This document shows positions 8,427-17,796 of a DNA stretch of 64,000 nt, in pieces. A program made the position numbers and the translations under genes. Origin of the DNA: Gammaproteobacteria bacterium (GTDB lineage Bacteria > Pseudomonadota > Gammaproteobacteria > Steroidobacterales > GCA-2729495); contig JAAERX010000051.1 in assembly GCA_024229935.1 (NCBI GenBank), forward strand, positions 179,361 through 243,360, written 5' to 3'. Positions within the stretch are counted from its first letter, which is position 1. Each line of letters begins with the position of its first letter. The notes below the pieces were generated by a model. The model saw only the letters and a list, made by a program, of their open reading frames with translations, did not search any database and was not told where the DNA came from.

Positions 8427-8455
8427 TGGAGAAAGAGCCCTGAACAGAGGCTTAT

Positions 8456-8518
8456 ATTTATACCGGTAAACTTTCCGATTCCCCGGTATAAATTCTGGGC
8501 GACCCTTACGGCGTAAGG
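8456..8518. repeat. Two further hairpins between tRNA-Ser terminator and next gene
   Basis: An 11-bp perfect inverted repeat has arms 8456-8466 and 8483-8493 (core TTTATACCGG and CCGGTATAAA) around a 16-nt loop. A second hairpin, CCTTAC-GGC-GTAAGG, lies at 8504-8518. Neither has a clear T run on the plus strand. They lie just past the stop codon of the minus-strand lipoprotein gene. Confidence 0.6.
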
Positions 8519-8534
8519 CCTGAAGACTTGCTCA

Positions 8535-9248
8535 TCATTTAATAACCCCATCTTTGCGCAGTTGCTTGGCAATGACATTGCTCAGCACATCGATTACATC
8601 TGCTAAGCTTTCCTGCTTGGTGGCGCGTGAGACTATTGTGTAAATAAGTTCATCTGATGCCGTAGCATAGACATCTGTTTTTAGTTCAGTGGTGTACTCT
8701 GAGGTTATATAAGTCTTTTCCACGTCTTCCTCATAGTTGTAGCGGAAGAGAGTGCCTTGCTGACGCTGATAGATGTAGTTCTGGCCACTTTGTTGTTGTT
8801 CAGCTAAAACATTACTACGGCCACCCATTTCAACGGGTTCAACTTTCAGCTGAGTCACCCGGGTAACCACAACGGCATCAGCCTGCTGTTGCTCAATAAT
8901 GGGGAGCAGGGTTGCCCTGGTAATCTCAAGATCAGACTTCATGAGCCTGGAGCTTGGCCAGGCATGTGTTTCTGAGTTGCGCAAATCATAGACGATAGCA
9001 TCTTCAAAACTCATCCGACGGTCTGTATTTGCTGATACCGCCACAACCAGTACTCGGTTGAATGGACTGGTGCGCTGTCTGGCATCAGTCCAGCTGGAAG
9101 AAACTGAGGTATGGCTGGTGCAGCCACTGGTAAACAATGCAGTACCCATAAACAGGCATGCCAGAAGCAGCGCAGGAAAAACTGGCTGGTGAGATGAGGT
9201 ATCAGGCATAGTAGATGATGTTAAATGTCCAGATTGATGAGCTTTCAT
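8535..9248 (-). CDS. Unrecognised lipoprotein
   Basis: The protein has 237 residues from the first start, or 224 from the ATG at codon 14 (9209), which would place the lipidated cysteine (TSGC) at residue 30 and make a more normal signal peptide. Neither start has a strong ribosome site. The mature part opens with a serine-rich stretch, then FNRVLVVAVSANTDRRMSFED and a QQADAVVVTRVTQL segment. This alpha/beta pattern resembles small lipoproteins of the DUF4136/CsgG-like type that bring a periplasmic domain to the outer membrane, but I do not recognise the family with confidence. It is monocistronic and points toward the tRNA terminator. Confidence 0.8.
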   Translation of the reverse strand: MKAHQSGHLTSSTMPDTSSHQPVFPALLLACLFMGTALFTSGCTSHTSVSSSWTDARQRTSPFNRVLVVAVSANTDRRMSFEDAIVYDLRNSETHAWPSSRLMKSDLEITRATLLPIIEQQQADAVVVTRVTQLKVEPVEMGGRSNVLAEQQQSGQNYIYQRQQGTLFRYNYEEDVEKTYITSEYTTELKTDVYATASDELIYTIVSRATKQESLADVIDVLSNVIAKQLRKDGVIK

Positions 9249-9346
9249 GCTGGCAAAGTTTGGGGCTTATTGCAATTTAGATTGCTTTGCAACGTATATC
9301 AGTAATGATATTTATCACCATTGGTAGATAACACTTCCTGAAAAGC

Positions 9347-9375
9347 TTGCTCATAGAGGCTGCACCGCATACCCT
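9347..9375 (+). promoter_or_regulatory. Promoter of the 4.5S RNA gene
   Basis: TTGCTC (9347-9352) and TACCCT (9370-9375) are separated by exactly 17 nt and lie 7 nt before the inferred RNA 5' end. The stretch between -10 and start is GC-containing (CTACCGG), as is common for stable RNA promoters. Confidence 0.6.
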
Positions 9376-9382
9376 CTACCGG

Positions 9383-9488
9383 GGTCTGCGCTGGTCCCCT
9401 CGCGACAGCTAACCGTTAACCCCGTCAGGCCCGGAAGGGAGCAGCGGCAGCGGGGACGCTGGGCGCCGGGGTGTGGCTGGCGCGGGCC
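9383..9488 (+). ncRNA. ffs: Signal recognition particle 4.5S RNA
   Basis: The RNA scaffolds Ffh in the bacterial signal recognition particle. The conserved apical domain is plain at about 9424-9450, with GTCAGGCCCGGAAGGGAGCAG containing the GGAA tetraloop and the asymmetric internal loop. The ends pair along their length: GGTCTGCGC at 9383 with GCGCGGGCC ending at 9488. A run of six T residues follows directly and acts as terminator. The 106-nt length fits the short gammaproteobacterial form. The neighbour dnaX is also downstream of ffs-like genes in related genomes. Confidence 0.95.
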
Positions 9489-9548
9489 TTTTTTACTTAT
9501 AGTATGTGTATAAACTAAAGACCAGTAGTTATTGACGGCTAGTATTTC

Positions 9549-11150
9549 ATGAGCTATCTCGCACTCGCCCGTAAGTGGCGGCCAAAAAACTTTACTGATG
9601 TTGTTGGGCAGGAACATATCGTTCGGGCTTTGCGTAATGCATTAGAATCAGATCGTGTACACCATGCTTACCTGTTTTCCGGTACCCGTGGTGTGGGTAA
9701 GACTACTGTAGCTCGTATTCTTGCCAAGGCGCTTAATTGTGAAGCCGGCGTTAGTGGTGAACCCTGTGGTGAATGTGGTGTATGCACCAGCATTGATGAG
9801 GGGCGATTTGTTGATTTGATTGAGGTTGATGCAGCCTCCCGTACCAAAGTGGATGACACTCGTGAACTGCTTGAGAATGTGCAGTACACACCAACATCCG
9901 GACGCTATAAGGTGTACCTGATTGATGAGGTGCATATGCTTTCCAATCATTCTTTTAATGCGCTCCTTAAGACATTAGAAGAACCACCGCCCCATGTAAA
10001 ATTCTTACTGGCAACAACAGACCCGCAGAAGCTTCCGGTTACAGTTTTGTCGCGGTGTTTGCAGTTCAACCTGAAACGACTTTCATCTGCGCAAATAATT
10101 GATCGTATGAGCGATATAGGTGTGGCTGAGGGTATTAAGTCTGAGCCCGCCGCACTCGCACGTATTGCCCGAGCGGCAAATGGGAGTATGCGTGATGCAT
10201 TAAGCCTATTGGATCAGGCTCGTGCATTTGGTGATGGTGAGCTCACTGATGCTGATGTGGCTGAAATGCTGGGCAGCATGGACCAGCGTCAGATAAATGA
10301 ATTACTGCAGTGCCTGATTGATGCAGATGCAATAGCGCTCATGGCGCAGATCAGGGCTTTACAGGAACTTGTACCTGACTATGAGTCTGTTCTGGATGAT
10401 ATTGCAACAGTATTGCAGCAGATTGCAGTTGTACAGCTGGCGGGTATGGATGCTCTTGATGAGGACGCTGATCTTGAAACCCTGCAACGTTTTGCAGGTG
10501 TATTAAGTGATGACCTGGTGCAGCTTTATTATCAGATTGCTATTACAGGTCGGCGTGACCTTGGTCTTGCTCCTGATCCACGTGTTGGCTTTGAGATGAC
10601 CCTTTTACGAATGCTGGCATTTCAGCCGGCAGATGTACTGGCTAGTTCAGGTGGCGGTGGTGTGCTGAAAGCAGCTCCTGTGCAGAGTAAGAAGCCCACA
10701 GTATCTACTGCTACACCAGTAGCAGCCCCAACAGCTACTACAGGCATTCCAGCAGATGCAGACTGGCCTCAAATTATTCAGGCACTTAATTTAACGGGTG
10801 CCGCTCGTCATCTGGCAGAGAGTTGTAGCCTGGCCTCCAGTGATGGGCAGTTTTTTAATTTGCATGTGCCACGTACCAGTGAATACCTGCTGACAGAGCA
10901 GCAAAAAAAGACCCTGCTTGATTCTCTGCAGGCAGTATCAGGTGCTTCAGCCAGACTGGAGTTTAAGGTGGTAGATGATGCGGTAGAGACTATTGCAACA
11001 CGAACGGTAGATGAATCTGAAAAAAAGATGCAGGCAGCGCATGACTCTATTGAGCAGGATCCAAATGTACAAAAGCTGGTTGATATGTTTGGTGCAAAAG
11101 TAGAAAAAGAATCCATTAAACCGGTTAATGGTAAAACGGATCCTGATTAA
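9549..11150 (+). CDS. dnaX: DNA polymerase III subunits tau/gamma
   Basis: DnaX is the clamp-loader ATPase of the replisome. The 533-residue frame is shorter than the 643-residue E. coli tau. Walker A GTRGVGKT is at residues 45-52, the zinc cysteines are C64, C73, C76 and C79, and DEVHMLS and the SRC sensor (LSRCLQF) follow. Domain III ends near residue 370 and a proline/alanine linker leads to a short tau tail. Two A AAA AAG slippery heptamers sit in frame at 10904 and 11021, each followed by a close -1 stop, so a gamma-like short product is possible. It is the first gene of the dnaX-ybaB-recR unit. Confidence 0.96.
   Translation: MSYLALARKWRPKNFTDVVGQEHIVRALRNALESDRVHHAYLFSGTRGVGKTTVARILAKALNCEAGVSGEPCGECGVCTSIDEGRFVDLIEVDAASRTKVDDTRELLENVQYTPTSGRYKVYLIDEVHMLSNHSFNALLKTLEEPPPHVKFLLATTDPQKLPVTVLSRCLQFNLKRLSSAQIIDRMSDIGVAEGIKSEPAALARIARAANGSMRDALSLLDQARAFGDGELTDADVAEMLGSMDQRQINELLQCLIDADAIALMAQIRALQELVPDYESVLDDIATVLQQIAVVQLAGMDALDEDADLETLQRFAGVLSDDLVQLYYQIAITGRRDLGLAPDPRVGFEMTLLRMLAFQPADVLASSGGGGVLKAAPVQSKKPTVSTATPVAAPTATTGIPADADWPQIIQALNLTGAARHLAESCSLASSDGQFFNLHVPRTSEYLLTEQQKKTLLDSLQAVSGASARLEFKVVDDAVETIATRTVDESEKKMQAAHDSIEQDPNVQKLVDMFGAKVEKESIKPVNGKTDPD
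10904..10921 (+). other. Putative -1 frameshift site 1 in dnaX
   Basis: The heptamer A AAA AAG (10904-10910) is in the X XXY YYZ phase of dnaX, at codons 452-454. A -1 slip would add Asp-Pro-Ala and stop at TGA (10919-10921), giving a product of about 457 residues. The same heptamer drives gamma synthesis in E. coli. I could not find a convincing stimulatory hairpin by eye. Confidence 0.55.
11021..11044 (+). other. Putative -1 frameshift site 2 in dnaX
   Basis: A second A AAA AAG heptamer (11021-11027) is also in the correct phase, at codons 491-493. A -1 slip would add five residues and stop at TGA (11042-11044). Such a product would lack only about 35 residues of the full protein. Confidence 0.4.
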
Positions 11151-11205
11151 CAGATTATAATTACATGCTTTATTTCACAGTTATTTATTTAAGGCTAAAG
11201 TCAGT

Positions 11206-11529
11206 ATGAAAAACCCGCTTGGAAACCTGATGAAACAGGCTCAGGAAATGAAGGCTCAGATGGCACAGGCGCAAGAAGAGCTGGGCGCACTGGAAGTGCA
11301 AGGTGAGGCTGGTGGTGGGATGGTCAGGCTGACCATGTCTGGTCGGCATGAAGTTAAACGTATAGTTATTGATGATGCTTTGGTGCGTGAAGATAAAGAT
11401 ATTCTGGAAGATATTCTGGCGGCTGCCTTTAATGATGCCGTGAGCAAGATAGCGCAGACTACGCAGGAAAAATATTCAGGTATGGCTGGTGGACTGGGTT
11501 TGCCAGCTGGCCTTAAGCTGCCTTTCTAG
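11206..11529 (+). CDS. ybaB: YbaB/EbfC family nucleoid-associated protein
   Basis: This 107-residue protein is the small DNA-binding dimer that almost always lies between dnaX and recR. The N-terminal helix is rich in Met, Gln and Ala (LGNLMKQAQEMKAQMAQAQ), followed by the strand segment VRLTMSGRHEVKRIVID and the C-terminal GGLGLPAG tail. Its exact role is unsettled in the family; it may affect nucleoid structure or gene expression. It starts 55 nt after dnaX. Confidence 0.95.
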   Translation: MKNPLGNLMKQAQEMKAQMAQAQEELGALEVQGEAGGGMVRLTMSGRHEVKRIVIDDALVREDKDILEDILAAAFNDAVSKIAQTTQEKYSGMAGGLGLPAGLKLPF

Positions 11530-11564
11530 TTTTTTTTGGCTTTATAGGCTTAGCAGGGGGACAC

Positions 11565-12170
11565 GTGGCTTATTCGCCGCTACTACAACAGTTATTGCAA
11601 GCACTGCGCTGTTTGCCGGGTGTTGGTGCCCGTACAGCCCAGCGTATGGCATTTCATCTGCTTGAGCGTGACCGGGAAGGCGCACGGGCTTTGGCTTCTG
11701 CATTGATTGAGGGGCTTGAGCGGATTGGTGAATGTGAGTGCTGTCGTATGTTTGCTGAGGATGCATTGTGCTGGATATGTGCCTCTGTTGAGCGAGATGC
11801 AGCATTACTCTGTGTAGTGGAATCACCAGCTGATGTTATTGCGATTGAAGAATCAGGTATCTATCAGGGACGTTATTTTGTATTACAGGGGCGTTTGTCG
11901 CCCCTTGATGGTGTGGGCCCTGAAGAGCTTGGCCTGAAATTATTTGAGCAGAATTTAGCTAAGGGTGAAGTGCGGGAGATTATCCTTGCTACAAGTTCAA
12001 CAGTTGAGGGTGAAGCAACAGCAGGTTATCTGGGTGCTATAGCGCAACAAGGCAATATCAGGGTGAGTCGTATTGCACATGGTGTGCCGATTGGTGGTGA
12101 ACTTGAATATGTTGATCGCAGTACACTTTCACGAGCTATTGCCGGACGAAATTCACTTGAGCATGAATAA
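11565..12170 (+). CDS. recR: Recombination mediator RecR
   Basis: RecR works with RecF and RecO to load RecA at gapped DNA. The 201-residue protein has the N-terminal helix-hairpin-helix (RCLPGVGARTAQRMAFHLL), a four-cysteine zinc finger (CECC...CWIC, about residues 55-72) and the Toprim domain beginning LCVVESPADVIAIEESG. The start is GTG with the ribosome site AGGGGG 4-9 nt upstream; MAYSPLLQQLL is a normal RecR N-terminus. It closes the dnaX-ybaB-recR unit and converges on rsgA. Confidence 0.97.
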   Translation: MAYSPLLQQLLQALRCLPGVGARTAQRMAFHLLERDREGARALASALIEGLERIGECECCRMFAEDALCWICASVERDAALLCVVESPADVIAIEESGIYQGRYFVLQGRLSPLDGVGPEELGLKLFEQNLAKGEVREIILATSSTVEGEATAGYLGAIAQQGNIRVSRIAHGVPIGGELEYVDRSTLSRAIAGRNSLEHE

Positions 12171-12186
12171 TCATGCGCTATACGTA

Positions 12187-13104
12187 TCAGCCTGGATCAA
12201 TTGCCGCAAAAGTTTCAGCACTGCTGTATAGGCGTTTATAGCTCTCATAACGACGTGCTGTGATTGTGCTGGACTCAACAGCAGCTTTGACGGCGCAATT
12301 GGGTTCTCGTATATGCTGACAATTACTGAAGCGGCATCCTGCCGCTCGTTCAATAATTTCTTTAAAACCAGTTTGTACTCTGGTGGGGTCATGGATAAAA
12401 GGTACAAATTCCCGTACCCCTGGTGAATCAATAAGACGTCCTCCATTTGGCAGGGTATGCATGATTGACGCTGTTGTGGTGTGTTTACCTTCACGGCTGA
12501 CTGTACTAAGTTCACCGGTTGTCACATCGGCATCAGGAATTAAATTATTAATAAGTGATGATTTTCCCACACCTGATTGTCCGACCAGCATGCTGATATC
12601 TTTTGCCAGAGTGGTTAAAACTTCCTGTACACCAGAGCCTGTTGTTGCAGAAATTCCCATCAGTCCGTAGCCAAGCGCTTGATAGTTTTTAATTTCAGCA
12701 GGAATGGGCACGTTGAGGTCACTTTTGTTCCATATAATGAGAGTGTCTGTAGCCATCATTTCTGCTGCGCAAAGGTAGCGGTCAGCAATAAAGAAATCAG
12801 GTGCGGGTTCGGGTGCCAGAACAACTACCAGTCGTGACAGGTTGGCCGCAACCAATTCCGTTTGTCCACGTGAATTTGGTCGTTCCAATGCGTTATCACG
12901 CGTATGTATGGAAGTAACCAACAGTTCGTTTCCCTGTGGTTGTGCTTGCCAGTTTACCCTGTCGCCACAAACGACTCGTAATTTACGCCCCTTCAGGACG
13001 TAGCGTTGAGCGGAGCCGTCTCCGGGGTCTAGTTGACCACGGTTACCAAAGCTGGCAACTACAAGGCCTGTCTGTTGTTTGCCCGAGTTGCTCATGCCCT
13101 GCAT
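12187..13104 (-). CDS. rsgA: Ribosome small subunit-dependent GTPase RsgA
   Basis: RsgA is a late 30S maturation GTPase. The 305-residue protein has an N-terminal OB-fold (about residues 30-90), then the circularly permuted GTPase with G4 NKSDL first, G1 GQSGVGKSSLIN later and G3 DSPGVREF. The C-terminal zinc site has C-x4-C-x-H-x5-C spacing (CRFSNCQHIREPNC). It is divergent from orn, as in E. coli, with a 67-nt gap to the preferred orn start, so the two share a promoter region. Confidence 0.96.
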   Translation of the reverse strand: MQGMSNSGKQQTGLVVASFGNRGQLDPGDGSAQRYVLKGRKLRVVCGDRVNWQAQPQGNELLVTSIHTRDNALERPNSRGQTELVAANLSRLVVVLAPEPAPDFFIADRYLCAAEMMATDTLIIWNKSDLNVPIPAEIKNYQALGYGLMGISATTGSGVQEVLTTLAKDISMLVGQSGVGKSSLINNLIPDADVTTGELSTVSREGKHTTTASIMHTLPNGGRLIDSPGVREFVPFIHDPTRVQTGFKEIIERAAGCRFSNCQHIREPNCAVKAAVESSTITARRYESYKRLYSSAETFAAIDPG

Positions 13105-13171
13105 AAAACCGGGATCTGGAGGGTAGAGTGAGTGCTAGAATATGACATGTTTTAAATATAGGGCATCGGGT

Positions 13172-13732
13172 ATGACAATTGAAGATGGTCGGTTAATATG
13201 GATTGACCTTGAGATGACAGGGCTTGATTCAAACTGTGATTCTATCATCGAGATAGCTACCATCGTGACAGATGCAAATCTGGATGTATTGGCAGAAGGC
13301 CCTATGTTAGCAATACATCAGCCAGATGATGTGCTGAATGGTATGGATGAATGGAATACCCGCCAGCATAATCACTCAGGTCTGGTTGATAGAGTACGGG
13401 CAAGCTCAATTAGTGTTGCTGAGGCCGAATCCCAGACGCTGGCATTCCTTGCGGAGTGGGTTAAGCCGGGGAGTTCGCCGATGAGTGGAAATAGCATTTG
13501 TCAGGATAGGCGTTTCATGGCGCGCGAAATGCCTGAACTCGAAGCTTTTTTTCATTACCGGAATCTTGATGTCAGTACCTTGAAAATATTGGCTGCTTTA
13601 TGGGCGCCAATGGTTGCTGCAGGAGTCACTAAGAAATCAAGCCATCTTGCGCTTGATGATATCCGTGATTCTATTGCAGAGTTGCGGCATTACCGGGAGC
13701 ATCTGCTGAGCCCAGTCTGTCATTCTGGTTGA
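13172..13732 (+). CDS. orn: Oligoribonuclease
   Basis: Orn is the DEDDh-type 3'-5' exonuclease that finishes RNA decay by cutting 2-5 nt fragments. I chose the ATG at 13172 ([19 protein letters not shown]) because family members begin there; an upstream in-frame ATG at 13142 would add ten unrelated residues. The first acidic pair is in WIDLEMTG, the third acid in [11 protein letters not shown], and the H and D of the last motif in [13 protein letters not shown]. The 186-residue length is typical. Confidence 0.95.
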   Translation: MTIEDGRLIWIDLEMTGLDSNCDSIIEIATIVTDANLDVLAEGPMLAIHQPDDVLNGMDEWNTRQHNHSGLVDRVRASSISVAEAESQTLAFLAEWVKPGSSPMSGNSICQDRRFMAREMPELEAFFHYRNLDVSTLKILAALWAPMVAAGVTKKSSHLALDDIRDSIAELRHYREHLLSPVCHSG

Positions 13733-13779
13733 GTATGCTAAAGTGTAAAGTTAAATAAGAAAAAGCAGGTATAGGAACC

Positions 13780-14475
13780 TTGAAGACATTTAGTGCTGGG
13801 TATGGGCTCAGATCAATAAAATTTTTATTAACAATGCTGGCTATGCTGGTGTTTGTTATGAGTAGTGCTCAGGCAGAAGACCGCTGGGTAACGGATGAAT
13901 TTGAGATCATGATGCGGTCTGGTAAAGGTAGTAATCAAAGAATTCTGCGTCAGTTAAAGTCAGGAACGCAACTTGAAGTTCTGCAGACAGATGAAGAAAG
14001 TGGTTATACAAAGGTACGTGTTTCTTCTGGTGCTGAGGGTTGGGTGCTGACTCGTTATCTGCGAGTCACACCAACATCAAAATTAACCCTGCCGACTGTA
14101 GAGAAAAAATTGACACGCACTTCAGCAAAAAATGCAGAGTTAAATAAGGATATTGCTGCATTAAAGAAAGAGCGACAGTCTCTGCAAGGGGAGGTGGCTG
14201 AGTTACAGGAAAATAATAGTTTGCTGCAGGGCCAGGTTGATCGCATCACCAAGTTATCTGCTAATACTATCCAGGTGGATGATCAGAATAAGCAGTTAAA
14301 GCAACGTCTATCTGATAGTGAAAAGCAGATTGATGAACTGGAAAGCAATAATGCACAATTAGGCAGCCGCGCTAATCGTGAGTGGTTTCTTGTTGGTGGT
14401 GCAGTGCTGGTACTTGGTCTTTTGCTTGGTTTAATCCTGCCGCGAATGAACTGGCGAAAAAAATCAACTTGGTAA
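13780..14475 (+). CDS. SH3-domain membrane protein (YgiM/TIGR04211-like)
   Basis: This 231-residue protein has a signal peptide ending about SSAQA, a bacterial SH3 domain (about residues 35-90: EIMMRSGKGSNQRILRQL, then GWVLTRYL), a coiled coil of about 100 residues rich in Lys, Glu and Gln, and one C-terminal transmembrane helix with a basic tail (RMNWRKKS). This layout matches TIGR04211-type proteins such as YgiM, anchored in the inner membrane with the SH3 domain in the periplasm. The function is not established. The start is TTG, supported by AGGAA 4 nt upstream. Confidence 0.85.
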   Translation: MKTFSAGYGLRSIKFLLTMLAMLVFVMSSAQAEDRWVTDEFEIMMRSGKGSNQRILRQLKSGTQLEVLQTDEESGYTKVRVSSGAEGWVLTRYLRVTPTSKLTLPTVEKKLTRTSAKNAELNKDIAALKKERQSLQGEVAELQENNSLLQGQVDRITKLSANTIQVDDQNKQLKQRLSDSEKQIDELESNNAQLGSRANREWFLVGGAVLVLGLLLGLILPRMNWRKKSTW

Positions 14476-14517
14476 TATGTTTCTAAGCATTAATTTACTC
14501 AATATTAATTTATTTAA

Positions 14518-16887
14518 TCAGACTTTTTTGCCTGCGAGATACATCCAGGTTTCAATTACGCTGTCCGGGTTAAGTGACATGCTTTCGATTCCCTGTTCCA
14601 ATAACCATTGCGCTAGATCGGGGTGATCAGATGGCCCCTGTCCGCAGATGCCCACGTATTTCCCCTGAGCTTTGCAGGCATCAATAGCCATTTTCAGTAA
14701 AGCTTTAACCGCATCATCACGTTCATCAAATAAATCAGCAATTACAGCTGAATCACGGTCTAGTCCAAGCGTGAGCTGGGTCATATCGTTTGAGCCTATT
14801 GACATGCCATCAAAAAACTCAAGGTATTGATCAGCAAGTAGGGCGTTAGTTGGTAGTTCGCACATCATGATTACGCGCAGACCGTCTTCGCCACGTTTCA
14901 GCCCAAGTTTAGCGAGTAGATTAGTAACATTTTCCGCTTCTGCAAGTGTGCGTACAAATGGCACCATAATCTCCAGATTAGTCAGCCCCATTTCATTACG
15001 AACGCGTTTGAGAGCCCTGCATTCAAGTTCAAAGCAGGCCTGAAAGTCTGGTGCCAAATAGCGCGAAGCACCGCGGAAACCCAGCATGGGGTTTTCCTCA
15101 TGCGGCTCATATTTTTGTCCGCCAATAAGATTTGCATACTCATTAGATTTAAAGTCAGACAAACGCACTATTACAGGTTCTGGTGCGAATGCAGCAGCTA
15201 TACAGGCAATGCCTTCACTAAGCTTGTCGACAAAAAATTCAACAGGATCAGTGTGACCGGCAATGTGCTGCTGAATGGTTGCCTGCAGATTGCTATCTAG
15301 TGTATCGAACTCAAGCAATGCGCGTGGATGTATACCAATCATTCTGTTGATGATGAATTCAAGGCGAGCGAGCCCAACGCCACGATGTGGGATATTTGCA
15401 AAATCAAATGCTCGGTCAGGATTGGCTACGTTCATCATGATTTTGACGGGTATTTCAGGTAGTTCATCCAATTTGATCTGCTGTTCTTCATAGTTCAGCC
15501 TACCTTCGTAGACGTAGCCTTCATCACCTTCAGCACATGATACGGTCACGGCCTTCCCGTCACTGATGTCCTTAGTGGCAGTTACGCAGCCTACGATGGC
15601 TGGGACGCCAAGTTCGCGGGCAATAATTGCTGCGTGACAGGTGCGTCCACCACGATTTGTCACAATGGCTGAAGCACGTTTCATGACTGGTTCCCAGTCC
15701 GGGTCAGTCATGTCTGAAACAAGCACATCACCATCTTGAATACGGTGCATATCTTCCACGCTATTAATAATTTTAGCGATACCACTGCCTATACGCTGCC
15801 CGATGGCCCGACCTTGCGTAACGATTGTTGAGGTATCGGTCAGAGTAAAGCGCTGTATTGATTGACCTGCCCGGCTTTGCACAGTTTCAGGGCGAGCCTG
15901 CAGTAGGTATATTTTTCCGTCCAGGCCATCCTTGCCCCACTCTATATCCATGGGGCGGCCATAGTGTTCTTCAACACTTAGTGCATAACGAGCAAGTGTT
16001 TCTGTGTCTTCATCTGTGAGGCAATAGCGTTGTGAATCTGATTCATCTACATCACAAATCTTAACTAATTCATTAGATTCGGGATCATTGTCATACACCA
16101 TCTTGATGGCTTTACTGCCAAGATTGCGGCGCAGAATGGAATGTTTGCCTGCTCGCAAGGCAGGTTTGTAAACGTAATACTCATCTGGATTTACGGAGCC
16201 TTGCACAACGCATTCACCGAGCCCCCATGAGGCGGTAATAAATATCAGGTCACGGAAGCCGGATTCGGTATCGAGAGTAAACATTACGCCACTGGTGGCA
16301 AGATCGCTACGCACCATACGTTGTATGCCAACGGAGAGGGCTACATCCCGGTGGTTAAAACCCTGATGAACCCGATAGGCTATAGCACGGTCTGTATACA
16401 ATGAGGCAAATACCACCTGAATGGAGTGGATTAACTGATCCAGGCCACGCACATTAAGTAGAGTTTCCTGCTGACCGGCAAATGATGCATCAGGTAAGTC
16501 TTCTGCAGTGGCTGAAGAGCGTACCGCGACAGAAAAGTCCTCACTCTGACCCTTGCTCATCTCATTCCATGCGCTAACAATTTGCTCATGAAGTGCTTCA
16601 GGTATAGGTGCTTCAAGTAGCCACTGCCTTATCTGCAATCCTGTTGCGGCAAGTTGCTGGAGGTTATCTACATCAAGTTTACTAACCAGCGTGTCAATAC
16701 GGTCAGCCAGACCTTCATGTTGCAGGAACTCTCTATAGGCTTCAGCAGTCGTTGCAAAGCCGCCAGGAACCATTACGCCGGCTTTGGCCAGATTGGTGAT
16801 CATCTCGCCAAGCGAGGCATTCTTACCGCCGACAGTCTCAATGTCATTTATACCGAGGCGGTCTAATGGGATTACGTAGGTCTGCAA
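14518..16887 (-). CDS. ppsA: Phosphoenolpyruvate synthase
   Basis: PpsA converts pyruvate and ATP to PEP, AMP and phosphate for gluconeogenesis. At 789 residues it is near the E. coli 792. The N-terminal ATP-grasp region begins around [12 protein letters not shown], the swivelling phosphohistidine is His418 in [14 protein letters not shown], and the C-terminal PEP/pyruvate barrel ends with [11 protein letters not shown] carrying the catalytic cysteine. It is divergent from ppsR, whose product switches the enzyme off by phosphorylating the residue near His418 (the GGRTCH threonine). Confidence 0.97.
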   Translation of the reverse strand: MQTYVIPLDRLGINDIETVGGKNASLGEMITNLAKAGVMVPGGFATTAEAYREFLQHEGLADRIDTLVSKLDVDNLQQLAATGLQIRQWLLEAPIPEALHEQIVSAWNEMSKGQSEDFSVAVRSSATAEDLPDASFAGQQETLLNVRGLDQLIHSIQVVFASLYTDRAIAYRVHQGFNHRDVALSVGIQRMVRSDLATSGVMFTLDTESGFRDLIFITASWGLGECVVQGSVNPDEYYVYKPALRAGKHSILRRNLGSKAIKMVYDNDPESNELVKICDVDESDSQRYCLTDEDTETLARYALSVEEHYGRPMDIEWGKDGLDGKIYLLQARPETVQSRAGQSIQRFTLTDTSTIVTQGRAIGQRIGSGIAKIINSVEDMHRIQDGDVLVSDMTDPDWEPVMKRASAIVTNRGGRTCHAAIIARELGVPAIVGCVTATKDISDGKAVTVSCAEGDEGYVYEGRLNYEEQQIKLDELPEIPVKIMMNVANPDRAFDFANIPHRGVGLARLEFIINRMIGIHPRALLEFDTLDSNLQATIQQHIAGHTDPVEFFVDKLSEGIACIAAAFAPEPVIVRLSDFKSNEYANLIGGQKYEPHEENPMLGFRGASRYLAPDFQACFELECRALKRVRNEMGLTNLEIMVPFVRTLAEAENVTNLLAKLGLKRGEDGLRVIMMCELPTNALLADQYLEFFDGMSIGSNDMTQLTLGLDRDSAVIADLFDERDDAVKALLKMAIDACKAQGKYVGICGQGPSDHPDLAQWLLEQGIESMSLNPDSVIETWMYLAGKKV

Positions 16888-16962
16888 AGAGGTTCCCTTG
16901 TGCTGAGTTGATGGACGTGAAAAACTGTACCCGTCTCCGGATATTTTGTGTGCCAGATAATA

Positions 16963-17787
16963 ATGACTCGTCGAACTATTTTTTTTGTTTCAGACCAAAC
17001 GGGTGTTACTGCTGAAACCCTTGGTCATAGCCTGCTCACGCAGTTTGAGGGTCACGAATTTGACTTAGTGACTCTGCCATTTCTGGATACCCTTGACAAG
17101 GTTGATGATGCCCTTAGATTGATTGCTGACCGGGCAGCGGAGCAAAGTGTCAGGCCAATTATCTTCAGTACTTTGGTGCAAGATCACCTGCGGGAACGTT
17201 TCCAGCCAGACAAAGGTATGCTGATTGATTTTTTTGCAACCTTTTTGCCTTCACTAGAGGTTCAGCTGCATTCCAAATCAACGCACAAGGCTGGCCGGGC
17301 GCATGGCCTGGTTGATTCAGGCCGCTATGACCAGCGCATGGATGCAACCAATTTTGCTCTGAATAATGATGACGGGGCACGTATTAAGGATTATGACAGA
17401 GCTGACATAATTCTTGTTGGCGTGTCGCGTTCCGGTAAGACGCCAACGTGTCTTTATCTTGGTTTGACCTACGGTGTGTATGCAGCTAACTACCCCTTGT
17501 CAGAAGATGAATTGGAATCAGGCAAATTGCCTGTAGCCCTACAAAATAATCTGGATAAATTATATGGCCTTACTATCGAGTCTGATCGGTTGCAGCAGAT
17601 TCGCAAGGAACGTAGGTCAACGGGTAAGTATTCCACTGTGCAGCAGGTTAGTTTTGAAATACGTGCAGCAGAAGCCATGTTTGCAAAGTGGAAGATCCCT
17701 TTTATAGATACAACCAAATCTTCTATTGAGGAGCTTGCCAGTACTATTCTTGCAAATACAGGTGTGGAGCGGCGCATTCGCCCCTGA
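16963..17787 (+). CDS. ppsR: PEP synthase regulatory kinase/pyrophosphorylase
   Basis: PpsR (DUF299) inactivates PEP synthase by ADP-dependent phosphorylation and reactivates it by phosphorolysis. I prefer the ATG at 16963 ([18 protein letters not shown]) over the in-frame GTG at 16948 because family members start this way; this gives 274 residues. The nucleotide-binding loop [14 protein letters not shown] is at about residues 150-163. It is divergent from ppsA with a 75-nt gap. The degraded pgm remnant follows on the other strand. Confidence 0.95.
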   Translation: MTRRTIFFVSDQTGVTAETLGHSLLTQFEGHEFDLVTLPFLDTLDKVDDALRLIADRAAEQSVRPIIFSTLVQDHLRERFQPDKGMLIDFFATFLPSLEVQLHSKSTHKAGRAHGLVDSGRYDQRMDATNFALNNDDGARIKDYDRADIILVGVSRSGKTPTCLYLGLTYGVYAANYPLSEDELESGKLPVALQNNLDKLYGLTIESDRLQQIRKERRSTGKYSTVQQVSFEIRAAEAMFAKWKIPFIDTTKSSIEELASTILANTGVERRIRP

Positions 17788-17796
17788 TGTATTTAT

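Noticed and set aside
9351..9617. 88-codon frame on the minus strand across the 4.5S RNA
   Set aside because: It is antisense to ffs, whose conserved GGAA tetraloop domain and paired ends explain the sequence. The frame has no ribosome site or family match.
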